DNA from: Stakelama pacifica
GTDB lineage: Bacteria > Pseudomonadota > Alphaproteobacteria > Sphingomonadales > Sphingomonadaceae
Reading direction: 5' to 3'
Assembly (NCBI RefSeq): GCF_004361835.1
Contig: NZ_SNWD01000003.1
Span: forward strand, 248,001 to 312,000
DNA: 64,000 nucleotides
The notes beneath the pieces were generated by a model. It saw only the letters and a program-made list of their open reading frames with translations. It had not been told where the DNA came from and searched no databases. Shown here piece after piece: positions 1-8,724 of this stretch. Positions within the stretch are counted from its first letter, which is position 1, and each line of letters starts with the position of its first letter. A program made the position numbers and the translations under genes.

Positions 1-257
1 CAGTTGCTGTCGGGCGTGTCGTCATCGTCCGTAGCGACGATAACGCCACCAGCAACGATGCCTGCCGCGATGACGAGCGGAATGATTGCCGAACCGGCAA
101 TATCGCTCTTCTTGTTCAGCTTCGTCGAAGCGCGAACGTTCGAAGAAGCCTTGGTCACCGAAGCCTGAGCCGACGGTGCAGCAGCCATAGCGGCCGACGA
201 AGCGAGCATGCCCGCAACTGCGCCCGAAACCATAAACGTACGAATGATCTTCATCAT
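1..257 (-). CDS. small secreted/membrane protein, C-terminus cut by window edge
   Basis: Eighty-five residues are visible before the window edge. The protein starts MMKIIRTF after a GGGGAG ribosome binding site. It has a signal-like hydrophobic stretch ending near AMAAAPSAQA (about residues 8-31), a Ser/Lys-rich linker, a Gly/Val/Ala hydrophobic segment (about 54-76, IIPLVIAAGIVAGG) and an acidic DDDD tail. A cleaved signal peptide or two membrane passes both fit. I do not recognise a named family. Such short exported proteins with a glycine-rich hydrophobic segment are common in sphingomonads, but that is recollection and gives no function. The stop codon lies outside the window. Confidence 0.7.
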   Translation of the reverse strand, partial: MMKIIRTFMVSGAVAGMLASSAAMAAAPSAQASVTKASSNVRASTKLNKKSDIAGSAIIPLVIAAGIVAGGVIVATDDDDTPDSN

Positions 258-703
258 CGTCTCCCCTTGATCAACAAAATCCGCCACTCGGCCAAAAAGC
301 AGCCTTCCGGAAAACCGGGTGTGGCAGACCATCCCATTAACGCATCATATATGCTGCAGTTCAATGACCTGAGCAGACAAATCCAGCCGATCAGCGATTA
401 ACCGGCGCGTTTTGACATATCTGCAACGGTCGAACCACTATGACACCGCCCCCCGAAAACCGCGCAAAAAGCCCAAATCCGGTGAACGCCGGCGAGGTAT
501 CACAGGAAATCATTACAAACTACTAACGATTTCGCCTTTGCATCAAAACGGATGAAATGTGCCGTAAACGCCACGGGTCGCCGCGGTGAGGTGGGGCGGC
601 AAGACATTGATGATTCGGGTTAAAGCGTTCTTCGCCGTTCGTATTTTTTTCGCGGCAAAGGTCCTGCGGTGAAACCAGCCTTGTCCTGCTCCGTTGAGCG
701 CGC
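258..703. other. intergenic region between divergent genes
   Basis: This 446-base spacer separates the leftward small secreted gene from the rightward GtrA-like gene, so it should carry both promoters. It is less GC-rich than its surroundings (for example the AT-rich runs near 340-360 and 505-535). I find no convincing -35/-10 pair, no EcfG-type GGAAC box and no coding frame that I believe. Short hairpins such as CCGG-tgaacg-CCGG near 480 are visible but have no U tract. Confidence 0.5.
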
Positions 704-1147
704 GTGTCCGTCCCAAGCCTGACCCTGTCGCGCAGAAAAAGCCTGTTCGCCCGCCTCATCAGCCAGCGCGGATCGCAGATGTTCGTTCGCAATGCGATCA
801 GCTCGGCAGGGACCTTCGCCATCGATATCGCGCTGTTATGGCTGCTCGTCGGGAAGCTGGCGCTCGACAAGCATCTCGCCATCGCGATCGCCTTTTTTAT
901 CGCCAATGCAGTCCATTATGGTCTGGCCCGAAGCTGGATCTTTCCGGGAAGCGAGCGCGGTCTGCTGATCGGCTATTGCTATTTTCTCGCCAATGCCTGT
1001 CTGGGGCTGGCACTGATCATGGCCGCGTTCACCGTGCTGAATGGTGAGCTGGGCATATATTATATGACTGCCCGGCTGATCGCCTCGCTCGGCGCGGGGA
1101 TCATCGTCTTCTGTCTAAATGCGACGTGGAATTTTCACCAGCTATAG
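704..1147 (+). CDS. GtrA-like four-helix membrane protein
   Basis: A 147-residue polytopic membrane protein with four hydrophobic helices at about residues 34-52, 58-75, 86-107 and 116-138. An Arg/Lys-rich N-terminus precedes the first helix. A short aromatic C-terminal motif (LNATWNFHQ) resembles the FxxNRxWTF-type ends of the GtrA family. GtrA proteins are proposed to help move polyprenyl-linked sugars across the inner membrane for surface polysaccharide or teichoic acid modification, but this is only a family-level statement. The first in-frame start is GTG at 704; an internal ATG at 779 (MFVRNAIS) would remove 25 residues and still leave all four helices. No glycosyltransferase lies next to it. 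Confidence 0.7.
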   Translation: MSVPSLTLSRRKSLFARLISQRGSQMFVRNAISSAGTFAIDIALLWLLVGKLALDKHLAIAIAFFIANAVHYGLARSWIFPGSERGLLIGYCYFLANACLGLALIMAAFTVLNGELGIYYMTARLIASLGAGIIVFCLNATWNFHQL

Positions 1148-1159
1148 CGGCAACACCGG

Positions 1160-1936
1160 CTATGCCTTGTTCAGGCGAACCCAGGTCGGGGCATGATCGC
1201 TCGCCTTTTCGAGCCCCCGATAGCGCTTGTCCACGCCTGCATCGGCAAAACGATCGGCGGCACGCGGGCTGAGCAAAAGGTGGTCGATACGGAATCCCGC
1301 ATCGCGCTGCCATGCACCCGCCTGATAATCCCAGAAGGTCCAGACGCCGCCGCGCGGGAAACGCGTACGCAGGCTGTCGGTCCACCCCTGCGCCACCAGC
1401 CGGCGATAGGCGGCACGCGATTCGGGCTGCATCAAGGCGTCGGACGCCATGGCGTGGACCGAAAATACATCATCGTCATGGGGGATGACGTTATAATCGC
1501 CCGCCAGCACCACCGCTCGCTCTTCGGCCAGCAACGCCGAAGCGCGATCGATCAGCCGATCGAACCAGCCCAGCTTATATTCGAATTTCGGCCCCGGCAC
1601 GGGATTGCCGTTGGGCAAGTAAATCGACGCAACGATCAGACCATCGACCTCCGCTTCGAGATACCGGCTCTGCACATCATCAGGATCGCCTTCCAGCCCG
1701 CGCTTGCGTTCGACCGGGTCGGCGTCGCGGGCAAGAATGGCGACGCCGTTAAACCCCTTTTGCCCGTGCCAGATCGCGCCATAGCCCGCATCGCGAATAT
1801 CGGATTCGGGAAAGGTCTCGTCCGAGGATTTCAACTCCTGCAGACAGACGATATCGGGCTGTTCGGAATCGAGATATTCGATCAGACGCGGCAGACGCGC
1901 CTTGATGCCGTTCACATTATAGCTGACGATCTTCAA
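1160..1936 (-). CDS. xth: exodeoxyribonuclease III
   Basis: A 258-residue member of the endonuclease/exonuclease/phosphatase family, close to the usual length of XthA. It shows the N-terminal MKIVSYNVNGI motif, the metal ligand motif LQELKSSDE (glutamate in LQE), an active-site region near AGDYNVIP, and the C-terminal RIDHLLLS and SDHAPTWVRL motifs with the catalytic Asp-His. It should act on apurinic/apyrimidinic sites and remove 3'-blocked ends in base excision repair. The only reasonable start is TTG at 1936, six bases after the erpA stop codon, so it is probably co-transcribed with erpA. The rare start may keep expression low. Confidence 0.93.
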   Translation of the reverse strand: MKIVSYNVNGIKARLPRLIEYLDSEQPDIVCLQELKSSDETFPESDIRDAGYGAIWHGQKGFNGVAILARDADPVERKRGLEGDPDDVQSRYLEAEVDGLIVASIYLPNGNPVPGPKFEYKLGWFDRLIDRASALLAEERAVVLAGDYNVIPHDDDVFSVHAMASDALMQPESRAAYRRLVAQGWTDSLRTRFPRGGVWTFWDYQAGAWQRDAGFRIDHLLLSPRAADRFADAGVDKRYRGLEKASDHAPTWVRLNKA

Positions 1937-1942
1937 GCGCGA

Positions 1943-2287
1943 TCAGACCGCAAAAGAGGAGCCGCATCCGCATCCCGCGGCTGCATTGGGATTTTCGACG
2001 CGGAACGCCGCCCCGCCGAGCGATTCGACGAAATCGACCGCGCTGCCGCGCACTAGATCCATACTCACCGAATCGACGACCAGCCGGACGCCGTCGGTAT
2101 CGGCGACTATATCATCGGCCTCGACCGTGTCGGCGAGGCCGAATTTATATTGAAACCCCGAACAGCCGCCGCCCTCGACCGACAGGCGAAGCATTGCGGG
2201 TTTGCCCTGTTTCTCCGCAATCGCCGCCACACGGGCGGCCGCTGCGGGAGTCAGATGAACAGCGTCATGGGGAAGCGTATCGGCCAT
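1943..2287 (-). CDS. erpA: A-type iron-sulfur cluster insertion protein ErpA
   Basis: A 114-residue HesB/IscA-type carrier. The three invariant cysteines are present: C42 in GGGCSGFQY and C106 and C108 in the C-terminal AGCGCGSSF. These ligate a transient 2Fe-2S or 4Fe-4S cluster that is passed to apo-enzymes. IscA cannot be fully excluded from sequence alone, but the general A-type role is clear. Start chosen at ATG 2287 (MADTLP); a longer reading frame upstream lacks family similarity. xth follows after six bases, giving a two-gene unit. Confidence 0.88.
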   Translation of the reverse strand: MADTLPHDAVHLTPAAAARVAAIAEKQGKPAMLRLSVEGGGCSGFQYKFGLADTVEADDIVADTDGVRLVVDSVSMDLVRGSAVDFVESLGGAAFRVENPNAAAGCGCGSSFAV

Positions 2288-2403
2288 GTGTGCAAGATAG
2301 GATTTGAAAGGCGGGGCGGCAAGTAATGCGTGGTCACGGCGATAGCGATCTAATTGCCTTACCCCGCTATCGCATCCTGTACCCGCAACATCACCGCCGA
2401 CAC

Positions 2404-2434
2404 AAAAAAGGGCGCGCCTTGCGGACGCACCCTT
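2404..2434 (-). terminator. rho-independent terminator after the M23 peptidase gene
   Basis: Read on the minus strand, an imperfect stem of about 11 pairs (AAGGGTGCG against CGCGCCCTT, with one G-U pair and one bulge) is followed by six U residues (AAAAAA on the plus strand at 2404-2409). It lies about 30 bases downstream of the M23 stop codon and before erpA, so it separates the two transcription units. Confidence 0.75.
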
Positions 2435-2465
2435 TCGATATTTGTTCAGAACCGGTCCGAAGCGA

Positions 2466-3620
2466 TCAGTCTTCGGCAGGACCGCCTTTAGCAGCATCGG
2501 CATCCGCCGAAGCGAGATAGGTGCCGCTTTCCAGATAGGGTTCGGGATTGACCGCGTGCCCGTCGATGCGGACTTCATAATGAAGATGGCTGCCGGTCGA
2601 ACGCCCCGTCGATCCCATCAGGCCGATGACATCGCCGCGATGCACGCGCTGATGATCGCTGACCATGATCTTCGACAAATGGCCATAGCGGGTTTCGATA
2701 CCCCGGCCATGATTGATCTCGATCAGATTGCCGTACCCGCCTGCGCGACCGGCACGATCGACGATCCCATCCGCAGTAGCGTAGACCGGCGTACCCAGCG
2801 GACCCGGAATATCGACACCCGAATGCATCGCACCATGTCCATTCAACGGATCGTGGCGAATGCCGAACGTGCTGCTGAACGTCACATGCGCCACCGGCTT
2901 GGTCGACGGGATGGAGATCACTGCCTGTTCGAGGCTGTCGAGCTTCTTCCACGCCATGAACAGCGAATGGAACTGCTTGTCGGCTTCGCTGCTCGCTTTC
3001 ATCTCGCTCGCATCGATCGGCTCGAACGGTCCGCCGACACCCGGCGCAATCTTTTCGGGCGACAGGCCCAGCTTGCGAAGCTGTTGCGCGGTTTGAGTAT
3101 AGCGCGCCTCGGCGGCCTGACGCGCTTTTACCGCAAAGGCCACCTGGCGCATTTCCGCTTTGCGCAGCGGCGCTGTTGCGTCGGCGGCAAGCGGACTGGA
3201 CGCACCGTCTCCGCTCAGCATCGCGGCCAGATCAAAATCGGACGGATCGCCCTTGCCGCTCAGCACTGCCGCGATCAGCTTCTGCCGGCTTTCCACGGCA
3301 GCGGCACGACGCGCCGCGACCTTTTTCACCATTGCGACATCGGCCTGCATCGCGGCGACACGATCGCGCATCCGGGCGAGTTTCGCTTCCGGCGAATTGC
3401 TGTCGGTAGCGGCGATCAGCCCGCCCGCTGCAGCCACCACGCCATAGCCGGAAAAGCCGAGCGCCACCGCAGCAACGCCCGCCATCAGTGCCTGGCTATG
3501 CCCCGAAACGCTGAACCGACGAAGATCCCGCCCATCATGAAGAATAAAATCGCGTGTGATAAAAAAATTGCGGAACCGCGAAGCAAATGACGCGTTCGAA
3601 CCCTGGTTGGTGATTTCCAT
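2466..3620 (-). CDS. M23 family metallopeptidase (LytM/peptidoglycan endopeptidase type)
   Basis: A 384-residue single-pass membrane protein with its catalytic domain outside the cytoplasm. Residues about 1-42 are cytoplasmic, about 43-68 form one hydrophobic helix, about 78-185 are charged and predicted coiled coil, and about 250-365 form an M23 domain. Zinc-site residues are visible: H266 and D270 in HSGVD, H314 in YGHL and H347 in HLHYE. All are intact, so an active peptidoglycan cross-link hydrolase is likely rather than a degenerate EnvC/NlpD-type activator. Start ATG 3620 (MEITNQ) is preceded by GGGGAA; a longer frame upstream is possible but has no support. The last gene in a leftward series behind DUF455, bcp and glnE. 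Confidence 0.88.
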   Translation of the reverse strand: MEITNQGSNASFASRFRNFFITRDFILHDGRDLRRFSVSGHSQALMAGVAAVALGFSGYGVVAAAGGLIAATDSNSPEAKLARMRDRVAAMQADVAMVKKVAARRAAAVESRQKLIAAVLSGKGDPSDFDLAAMLSGDGASSPLAADATAPLRKAEMRQVAFAVKARQAAEARYTQTAQQLRKLGLSPEKIAPGVGGPFEPIDASEMKASSEADKQFHSLFMAWKKLDSLEQAVISIPSTKPVAHVTFSSTFGIRHDPLNGHGAMHSGVDIPGPLGTPVYATADGIVDRAGRAGGYGNLIEINHGRGIETRYGHLSKIMVSDHQRVHRGDVIGLMGSTGRSTGSHLHYEVRIDGHAVNPEPYLESGTYLASADADAAKGGPAED

Positions 3621-3712
3621 TATTCCCCGGCGATCATTGTGCGAACGCCGTGGCGGCACCCGCAAATTTCAAGATTGACCCCGGACCGCTTGCCCCTGCG
3701 GCCCTTCAGACA

Positions 3713-4528
3713 TCAGAAATCCTGTCGGTTCTTCGCGAAATTCGCAAGGGGCGCATAATATTCGCGCGTTAAACCGGCCCGGCTACGCGCTGAGTCGTTG
3801 AACGGAGGCTTAACGATCCCGCGGAAATAGCGCGCGACAAGCATTCGCCACTCGGTTTCGGGCATGATTCGATCCGATTCGCAGGAAAATTCGAACCATT
3901 TTGTTCCAAATCCGACATGCCGAATTTCGTCGGTATAGATACGCTGCAAAATGCGTGCGCTTGGCTCGTCGCCGCTGCCTTGCATTCGCTCGACCGTCTC
4001 CGGCGTAACGTCCAGCCCCCTCGCCTCCAACACCATCGGCACCACGGCAAGGCGGGCGCGCGCATCATGCGCAGTGCCATTCGCCGCTTCCCAAAGCCCC
4101 GCATGCGCCGGCAGCGCGCCGTACCAGCTGCCCAGCGCCCTCAGCCGCCGGTCGAGCAGCGCGAAATGCATCGCTTCGTCAGCGCCGACCGACAGCCAGT
4201 CATCGGTAAATTCGCGCGGAAACTGCCTGCCGAACCGCCCGACCATATCAAAAGCGAGGTCGATGGCGACAAATTCGATATGCGCCAGCGCGTGGAGCAG
4301 CGCGATCCTCGAGCGTTCGGATCCCGCCCGACCGCGCCTTGGCATGCGGTTGGGTGGCAGCAGTTCGGGATGCTCGGGACGACCCGGCTCGTCCGGCATC
4401 GCGACGCCGAAATCATGCGACAGCCTGCCTCGCCGCCACTCGCGCACCGCCGCCCGCGCCGCCTTCACCTTGGCATAGGGGTCGGCGTGGAGCAGCACGT
4501 CACGGCAAGCGGCGGCAACGGGGGTCAC
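3713..4528 (-). CDS. DUF455 family ferritin-like protein
   Basis: A 271-residue helical protein recognised as DUF455. Putative metal-binding helices with Glu/Asp-His pairs are visible: HIEFVAIDLAFD, DEAMHFALL and DEIRHVGFG, the arrangement expected of a ferritin-like di-iron four-helix bundle. The biological role of the family is not established as far as I know. It starts with GTG at 4528, overlapping the bcp stop by four bases (GTGA), so it is translated with the peroxiredoxin. That pairing is compatible with an oxidative-stress or metal-linked role, but this is inference only. Confidence 0.85.
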   Translation of the reverse strand: MTPVAAACRDVLLHADPYAKVKAARAAVREWRRGRLSHDFGVAMPDEPGRPEHPELLPPNRMPRRGRAGSERSRIALLHALAHIEFVAIDLAFDMVGRFGRQFPREFTDDWLSVGADEAMHFALLDRRLRALGSWYGALPAHAGLWEAANGTAHDARARLAVVPMVLEARGLDVTPETVERMQGSGDEPSARILQRIYTDEIRHVGFGTKWFEFSCESDRIMPETEWRMLVARYFRGIVKPPFNDSARSRAGLTREYYAPLANFAKNRQDF

Positions 4529-4998
4529 GCGGGTTCGAGCGCCTTTACCGCTTCGAGCACCTTTTCGGCATGGCCGGGCACGCGCACCTTGCGCCAGATC
4601 TGCGCGAGCTTGCCGTCCGCGTCGAACAAAAAGGTCGAACGATCGATGCCCATATATTTGCGGCCGTACATATTCTTTTCGACCCAGGCGCCGAACGCTT
4701 CGAGCACCGTGCCGTCGGGATCGCTGGCAAGCGGTACGGTGAGGTCATATTTGTCGATGAACTTGCGATGCTTTTCCGGGCTGTCTTTGGATACGCCGAG
4801 GATTTGCGCGCCTGCCCCCTGAAACGCTTCCAGCATCGCGCTGAAATCCTGCGCCTCGCGCGTGCAGCCGGACGTGTCATCCTTGGGATAGAAATACAGG
4901 ATGAACGGCTTGCCCGCATATTCCGATAGCCGGATCGTACCGCCGTCCGTCGACTGAAGCTCCAGATCGGGCAGCGTATCGCCTTCGCTGATCGTCAT
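4525..4998 (-). CDS. bcp: thioredoxin-dependent thiol peroxidase, Bcp/PrxQ type
   Basis: A 157-residue peroxiredoxin, almost exactly the length of E. coli Bcp. The peroxidatic cysteine is C45 in DDTSGCTREAQDF. The position five residues later is Gln, not Cys, so this is a PrxQ variant without the helix-2 resolving cysteine and probably works by a one-cysteine mechanism. Two ATGs lie six bases apart; the second (4998) is seven bases from an AGGAG site, while the first (5004) is only one base from it but overlaps the glnE stop as ATGA. It should reduce lipid and hydrogen peroxides in the cytoplasm. Sits between glnE and the DUF455 gene in one leftward operon. Confidence 0.9.
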   Translation of the reverse strand: MTISEGDTLPDLELQSTDGGTIRLSEYAGKPFILYFYPKDDTSGCTREAQDFSAMLEAFQGAGAQILGVSKDSPEKHRKFIDKYDLTVPLASDPDGTVLEAFGAWVEKNMYGRKYMGIDRSTFLFDADGKLAQIWRKVRVPGHAEKVLEAVKALEPA

Positions 4999-5000
4999 CG

Positions 5001-7670
5001 TCATTCTCCTTTTGTCGGCCGGATCAGGCCCTCCCAGCAATCGCGCACCTCCTGACGCGTCGTGTCGAACGAGGCAAGCATCGCGTTCCAGCTTTCGGCA
5101 CGCACCGCGCGTGCCACCAGCGCGCGGCTCGCCTCAGCCGGCGGCTGTCCGTCGGGCGCGACGAGGCGCAGCGTCACCAGCAGCCGCGTGAGGAAATCAT
5201 GCGCCGAGGCAAGCGCGGGCGGAAGCAGCCCTGCCTCGATCAGCCCGGCAATCGCCCGGCCGAGATCGGTGGAAAAACCGCTTCGGTGGCAAAGCTGCTG
5301 CACATGCACCGCGAATTCGAGATCGACCAGTCCGCCGGGGAGCAGCTTTGCGTCGAGCGGACCGAGCGGCGGCTTATGGGCTGCCATTTCCTCGCGCATC
5401 CGCGCTGCCTCCGCGGCGATCGGCCTTTCCGGCCGGGCGCCCTGCAGCACTGCGTCGATCGCTTGGGTAACTGCGCCGCGCGCTGCGTCCGACCCGAAGA
5501 CCGGTCGCGCACGGGTCAGCGCCATATGCTCCCAGGTCCAGGCGTCCTCGCGCTGATAGCGGGCGAACCCGGCGAGCGAGACCGAGATCGGCCCCTGCGC
5601 GCCCGACGGACGAAGCCGCGTATCGACCTCATAAAGCGGTCCGGCAGCGGTCGCGACCGACAGCGCGCCAATGATCCGCTGGGCAAGGCGATTATAATAC
5701 ATCACCGCGCCCAATGGCTTGGCACCGCCCGATTCCGCCGAATGTTCGCCGGTGAACAAAAAGATGAGGTCGAGATCGGAGGCATGGGTGAGCGCACCGC
5801 CCCCGAGCCGACCCAGCGCGAGGATCACCAGCTCGCTGCCCGGCACCGTGCCATGGACCTGCGCAAACTGCGCGATGGTCGCGCGTGCGATGACCTCGAT
5901 CGCCGCTTCCGCCACCCGCGCATAGCCCGCCGATACGGCGAGCGGATCGCTCGCCCCTGCGATGATCTGCGCACCGAGGGCGAAACGCTTCTCCCCGACG
6001 ACGCGGCGGACATGATCGAGCAACGCTTCATAATCGCCGCTACGGTCGCGCGGGGTCATATCGGTGATCAGCGCGGGCACCTCCCCCACCGGGTCGAGCG
6101 CGCTGGCATCGATCAGCCCGTCGAGCAGCGACACACGAAGCCCCAGCGCATCGGCAAGCGTCGGGGCATGGCTAAGGATCGCGCTGAGCAGCGCAGCAAG
6201 CGACGGCTGTGCTTCGAGCAGGCGGAAGAAATTGATCGCGCTGGGCAGCCCGGTAAGTAATTTGTCGAGGCGGAGCAGCGCCGCATGCGGATCGGCGGAG
6301 GCGGCGAGCGCATCGACCAGTCCGGGTAGCGCGGCCTCCATCGCCTCCTTGGCCGCCGCCGTGCGCAGCGCGCGATAGGAATTGCCGCGCCATTTGTCGA
6401 TCAGCCGGACCGCGCCTTCGCCATCGGCAAAGCCGGCCGCCTCCAGCCGCTCGCGCAGCCTTTCCGGATCGGCGGGAAGCGCATTGTCGCCCTCCCCTTC
6501 GAGCGCGTCATAGCGTTTGGAGACCATGGCGACATGCGGACGCAGCAGATCGAGCAGCGCTTCGCCGCTTTCCAGCCCGTGCAGGGCAGCGACATTGGCC
6601 AGCGCTTCGGGCTTTTCGGGCAGAAGATGCGTCTGCCGATCGTCGATCATCTGCACGCGATGCTCGATCGTGCGCAGCAGGCGGTACGCATCGGACAGCA
6701 TGGATGCATCCTCCTGCCCGATCCAACCCGCTTCGGCCAGCGCAGCAAGCGCATCCATCGTGGCGGGAGCTCTCAGCGCGACGTCCCGTCCGCCGTGGAT
6801 CAGCTGATGCACCTGCGCGAAAAATTCGACTTCGCGAATCCCGCCGCGCCCGCGCTTCAGGTCGAAGCCGGGGCCGAATTGCTGCACATCGTCATAATGA
6901 TCGCGAATCCGGCTGCTGATCGAGCGGATTTCGCCGATGGTGCCGAAATCGAGCGAACGCCGCCAGACAAAGGGCTGGATCGCATCGATGAAATGCTCGC
7001 CCAGCGCAATATCGCCCGCCGTAGCGCGGGCGCGGATGAACGCAGCACGCTCCCATGGCAGCGCCTGCGATTCATAATAAGAGATTGCGGCGCCTACCGG
7101 CAGCGCCGGCGGCGTCGCCTCGGGCGAGGGCCGCAGCCGAAGATCGACGCGCAGCACATAGCCATCACCGTCGCGCGCCTGCAAAAGCTCCACCACACGC
7201 CGCGCGATCCGCGCCGCGCCATCCTCGACCGACTCGTTCGACCGATGCGGCAGCGTCGCCGGATCGTAGAGAAATATGGGATCGATATCGGAGGAATAAT
7301 TGAGCTCGCGGCTGCCCTGCTTACCGAGCGCAATCGCGACAAAACCGCGCGGTTCGGCATCGGGGACGCGCTCTGCAATAGCGGTACGGATCGCGACATC
7401 CAACGCCCGGTCGGCGAACCCGGTCAGCAGCCCGGTGACTCGCTCCAGCGAATAGCGAGCGGACAGATCGCCGATCGCAGTGACGAGTGCCAGACGACGC
7501 CGGGATATGCGCAGGCGTCGCGCCGGCGGCATTTCAGGGTCATCGACCCAGCTTCGCGCGATCGGATCATTCAGCGCCGCTTCGATATCCAAAACGAAAT
7601 CCGGTTCGCGATTGATAATCATCGAAAGAAACGGTGAATGGCGAACCGCCCGATCGAATATCGCCTGCAT
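5001..7670 (-). CDS. glnE: bifunctional glutamine synthetase adenylyltransferase/deadenylase
   Basis: About 889 residues. GlnE attaches AMP to glutamine synthetase when nitrogen is plentiful and removes it under nitrogen limitation, controlled by PII proteins. Two nucleotidyltransferase cores are visible: the N-terminal deadenylase half with GSRELNYSSDIDPIFLYD and the C-terminal adenylylase half with GGGALTHASDLDLIFLF, each with the metal-binding DxD pair. Both halves keep their catalytic residues. Start 7670 (MQAIFDRAV) has GGTGGAGG immediately upstream; an ATG at 7715 would add 15 residues and is an alternative. The gene is divergent from nepR, and bcp follows with an overlapping start. Confidence 0.92.
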   Translation of the reverse strand: MQAIFDRAVRHSPFLSMIINREPDFVLDIEAALNDPIARSWVDDPEMPPARRLRISRRRLALVTAIGDLSARYSLERVTGLLTGFADRALDVAIRTAIAERVPDAEPRGFVAIALGKQGSRELNYSSDIDPIFLYDPATLPHRSNESVEDGAARIARRVVELLQARDGDGYVLRVDLRLRPSPEATPPALPVGAAISYYESQALPWERAAFIRARATAGDIALGEHFIDAIQPFVWRRSLDFGTIGEIRSISSRIRDHYDDVQQFGPGFDLKRGRGGIREVEFFAQVHQLIHGGRDVALRAPATMDALAALAEAGWIGQEDASMLSDAYRLLRTIEHRVQMIDDRQTHLLPEKPEALANVAALHGLESGEALLDLLRPHVAMVSKRYDALEGEGDNALPADPERLRERLEAAGFADGEGAVRLIDKWRGNSYRALRTAAAKEAMEAALPGLVDALAASADPHAALLRLDKLLTGLPSAINFFRLLEAQPSLAALLSAILSHAPTLADALGLRVSLLDGLIDASALDPVGEVPALITDMTPRDRSGDYEALLDHVRRVVGEKRFALGAQIIAGASDPLAVSAGYARVAEAAIEVIARATIAQFAQVHGTVPGSELVILALGRLGGGALTHASDLDLIFLFTGEHSAESGGAKPLGAVMYYNRLAQRIIGALSVATAAGPLYEVDTRLRPSGAQGPISVSLAGFARYQREDAWTWEHMALTRARPVFGSDAARGAVTQAIDAVLQGARPERPIAAEAARMREEMAAHKPPLGPLDAKLLPGGLVDLEFAVHVQQLCHRSGFSTDLGRAIAGLIEAGLLPPALASAHDFLTRLLVTLRLVAPDGQPPAEASRALVARAVRAESWNAMLASFDTTRQEVRDCWEGLIRPTKGE

Positions 7671-7762
7671 TCCTCCACCCCGATTCTTATATTGTCCGTC
7701 GATATTCGCGGTCATTCATCGCAAAAACGGCAACCAAATGCCAAAGCCGGTGTTGATAGTAT

Positions 7763-7954
7763 ATGATGCCGCACAATCATTCTTCAGGCGAAAGCAGTTC
7801 TTCAACGCCGGTTACGGTTGAAGTGCCCCGCGTCTATGACGGCTTGGGCGCTGCACTGAAAAAAGCCTATGGGCGCGATGCCGGTCTGCCCGATGACATG
7901 CTTCGTGCGCTTGACCGGCTTGATCGTGTCGAGCGCCGGGGCAAAAGCCACTAA
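7763..7954 (+). CDS. nepR: NepR-family anti-sigma factor, first copy
   Basis: A 63-residue protein with the NepR core: a helix LGAALKKAYG, then LPDDMLRALDRLDRVE, matching the two-helix pattern (LR..Y followed by vPd.f..LL..L) of NepR proteins. NepR binds and inhibits the EcfG sigma factor until phosphorylated PhyR displaces it. Starts at ATG 7763, divergent from glnE. It faces ecfG tail to tail with only 22 bases between stop codons, whereas nepR and ecfG usually form one operon. I find no EcfG-type promoter in front of it. A second NepR-like gene lies at 9952. Confidence 0.78.
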   Translation: MMPHNHSSGESSSSTPVTVEVPRVYDGLGAALKKAYGRDAGLPDDMLRALDRLDRVERRGKSH

Positions 7955-7976
7955 TCCGGCCTCCCTCGCGACCGGA

Positions 7977-8612
7977 TCACCGGTCGCGGCTGAGATGATC
8001 CACTTCGCCCATGATCGATTCGAGCGCACTGGAATTTTCGACAGCGCCTTCCGAACGCGGAGCGAGCTGCCCTTCGCTCAGAATATTTTCGAGCGCCACC
8101 CGGCCACGCGCAACGCGGCTCTTGATCGTACCCACCGCAACGTTGCAGATCTCCGCTGCTTCTTCATAAGCGAAACCGCCCGCGCCCACCAGGATCAGCG
8201 CCTCGCGCTGCGGCTGCGGCAGGTGCAGCAGCGCGCGCTGCATATCGGCGAGCTCCACATGCCGGTCCTGACTTGCCGGTGCGGCAAGCAGTCGGTCAGC
8301 GACGAGATCGTCCCACTCGCCCTTGAACCGGGCGCGGCGCATTTGCGACAGATAGAGATTGCGCAAAATGATGAAGGTCCAGGCACGCATATTGGTGCCC
8401 GCCTGAAACCGCTTGCGCGCGGCCCAGGCTTTCATCAGCGTTTCCTGCACCAGATCGTCGGCCACATCGCGACTACCCGACAGCGAACGGCCAAAAGCGC
8501 GCAGATGCGGGATCACCTGCGCCAGCTGATCTTTGAATTCATTATCGGGCAGCGAGACATGCTCGTTCTCACCGGATTTTTCCGGCGCACCCTGTTCGTT
8601 CGATACCGTCAT
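7977..8612 (-). CDS. ecfG: EcfG-type general stress sigma factor
   Basis: A 211-residue group ECF15-like sigma factor. Region 2 spans about residues 28-95 (HLRAFGRSL, DLVQETLMKAW, WTFIILRNLYL), which melts and recognises the -10 element. Region 4 spans about 125-175 (LPQPQREALILV, GTIKSRVARGR), the helix-turn-helix for the -35 element GGAAC. It directs the alphaproteobacterial general stress response and is held by NepR. ATG 8612 is preferred to an in-frame GTG three bases upstream. Co-directional with the microprotein gene at 8725 and phyR. No EcfG box was found directly in front of it. Confidence 0.9.
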   Translation of the reverse strand: MTVSNEQGAPEKSGENEHVSLPDNEFKDQLAQVIPHLRAFGRSLSGSRDVADDLVQETLMKAWAARKRFQAGTNMRAWTFIILRNLYLSQMRRARFKGEWDDLVADRLLAAPASQDRHVELADMQRALLHLPQPQREALILVGAGGFAYEEAAEICNVAVGTIKSRVARGRVALENILSEGQLAPRSEGAVENSSALESIMGEVDHLSRDR

Positions 8613-8724
8613 CACATCTCATTCAGAACAAAGGACAATTCAGCCGGGCCGAGCAACCGGTCTCCACACATAGGCGCAGGGGAACGCGAATGCCAGAGCA
8701 GCAGCCGGGCCGATATGGAGCGGA

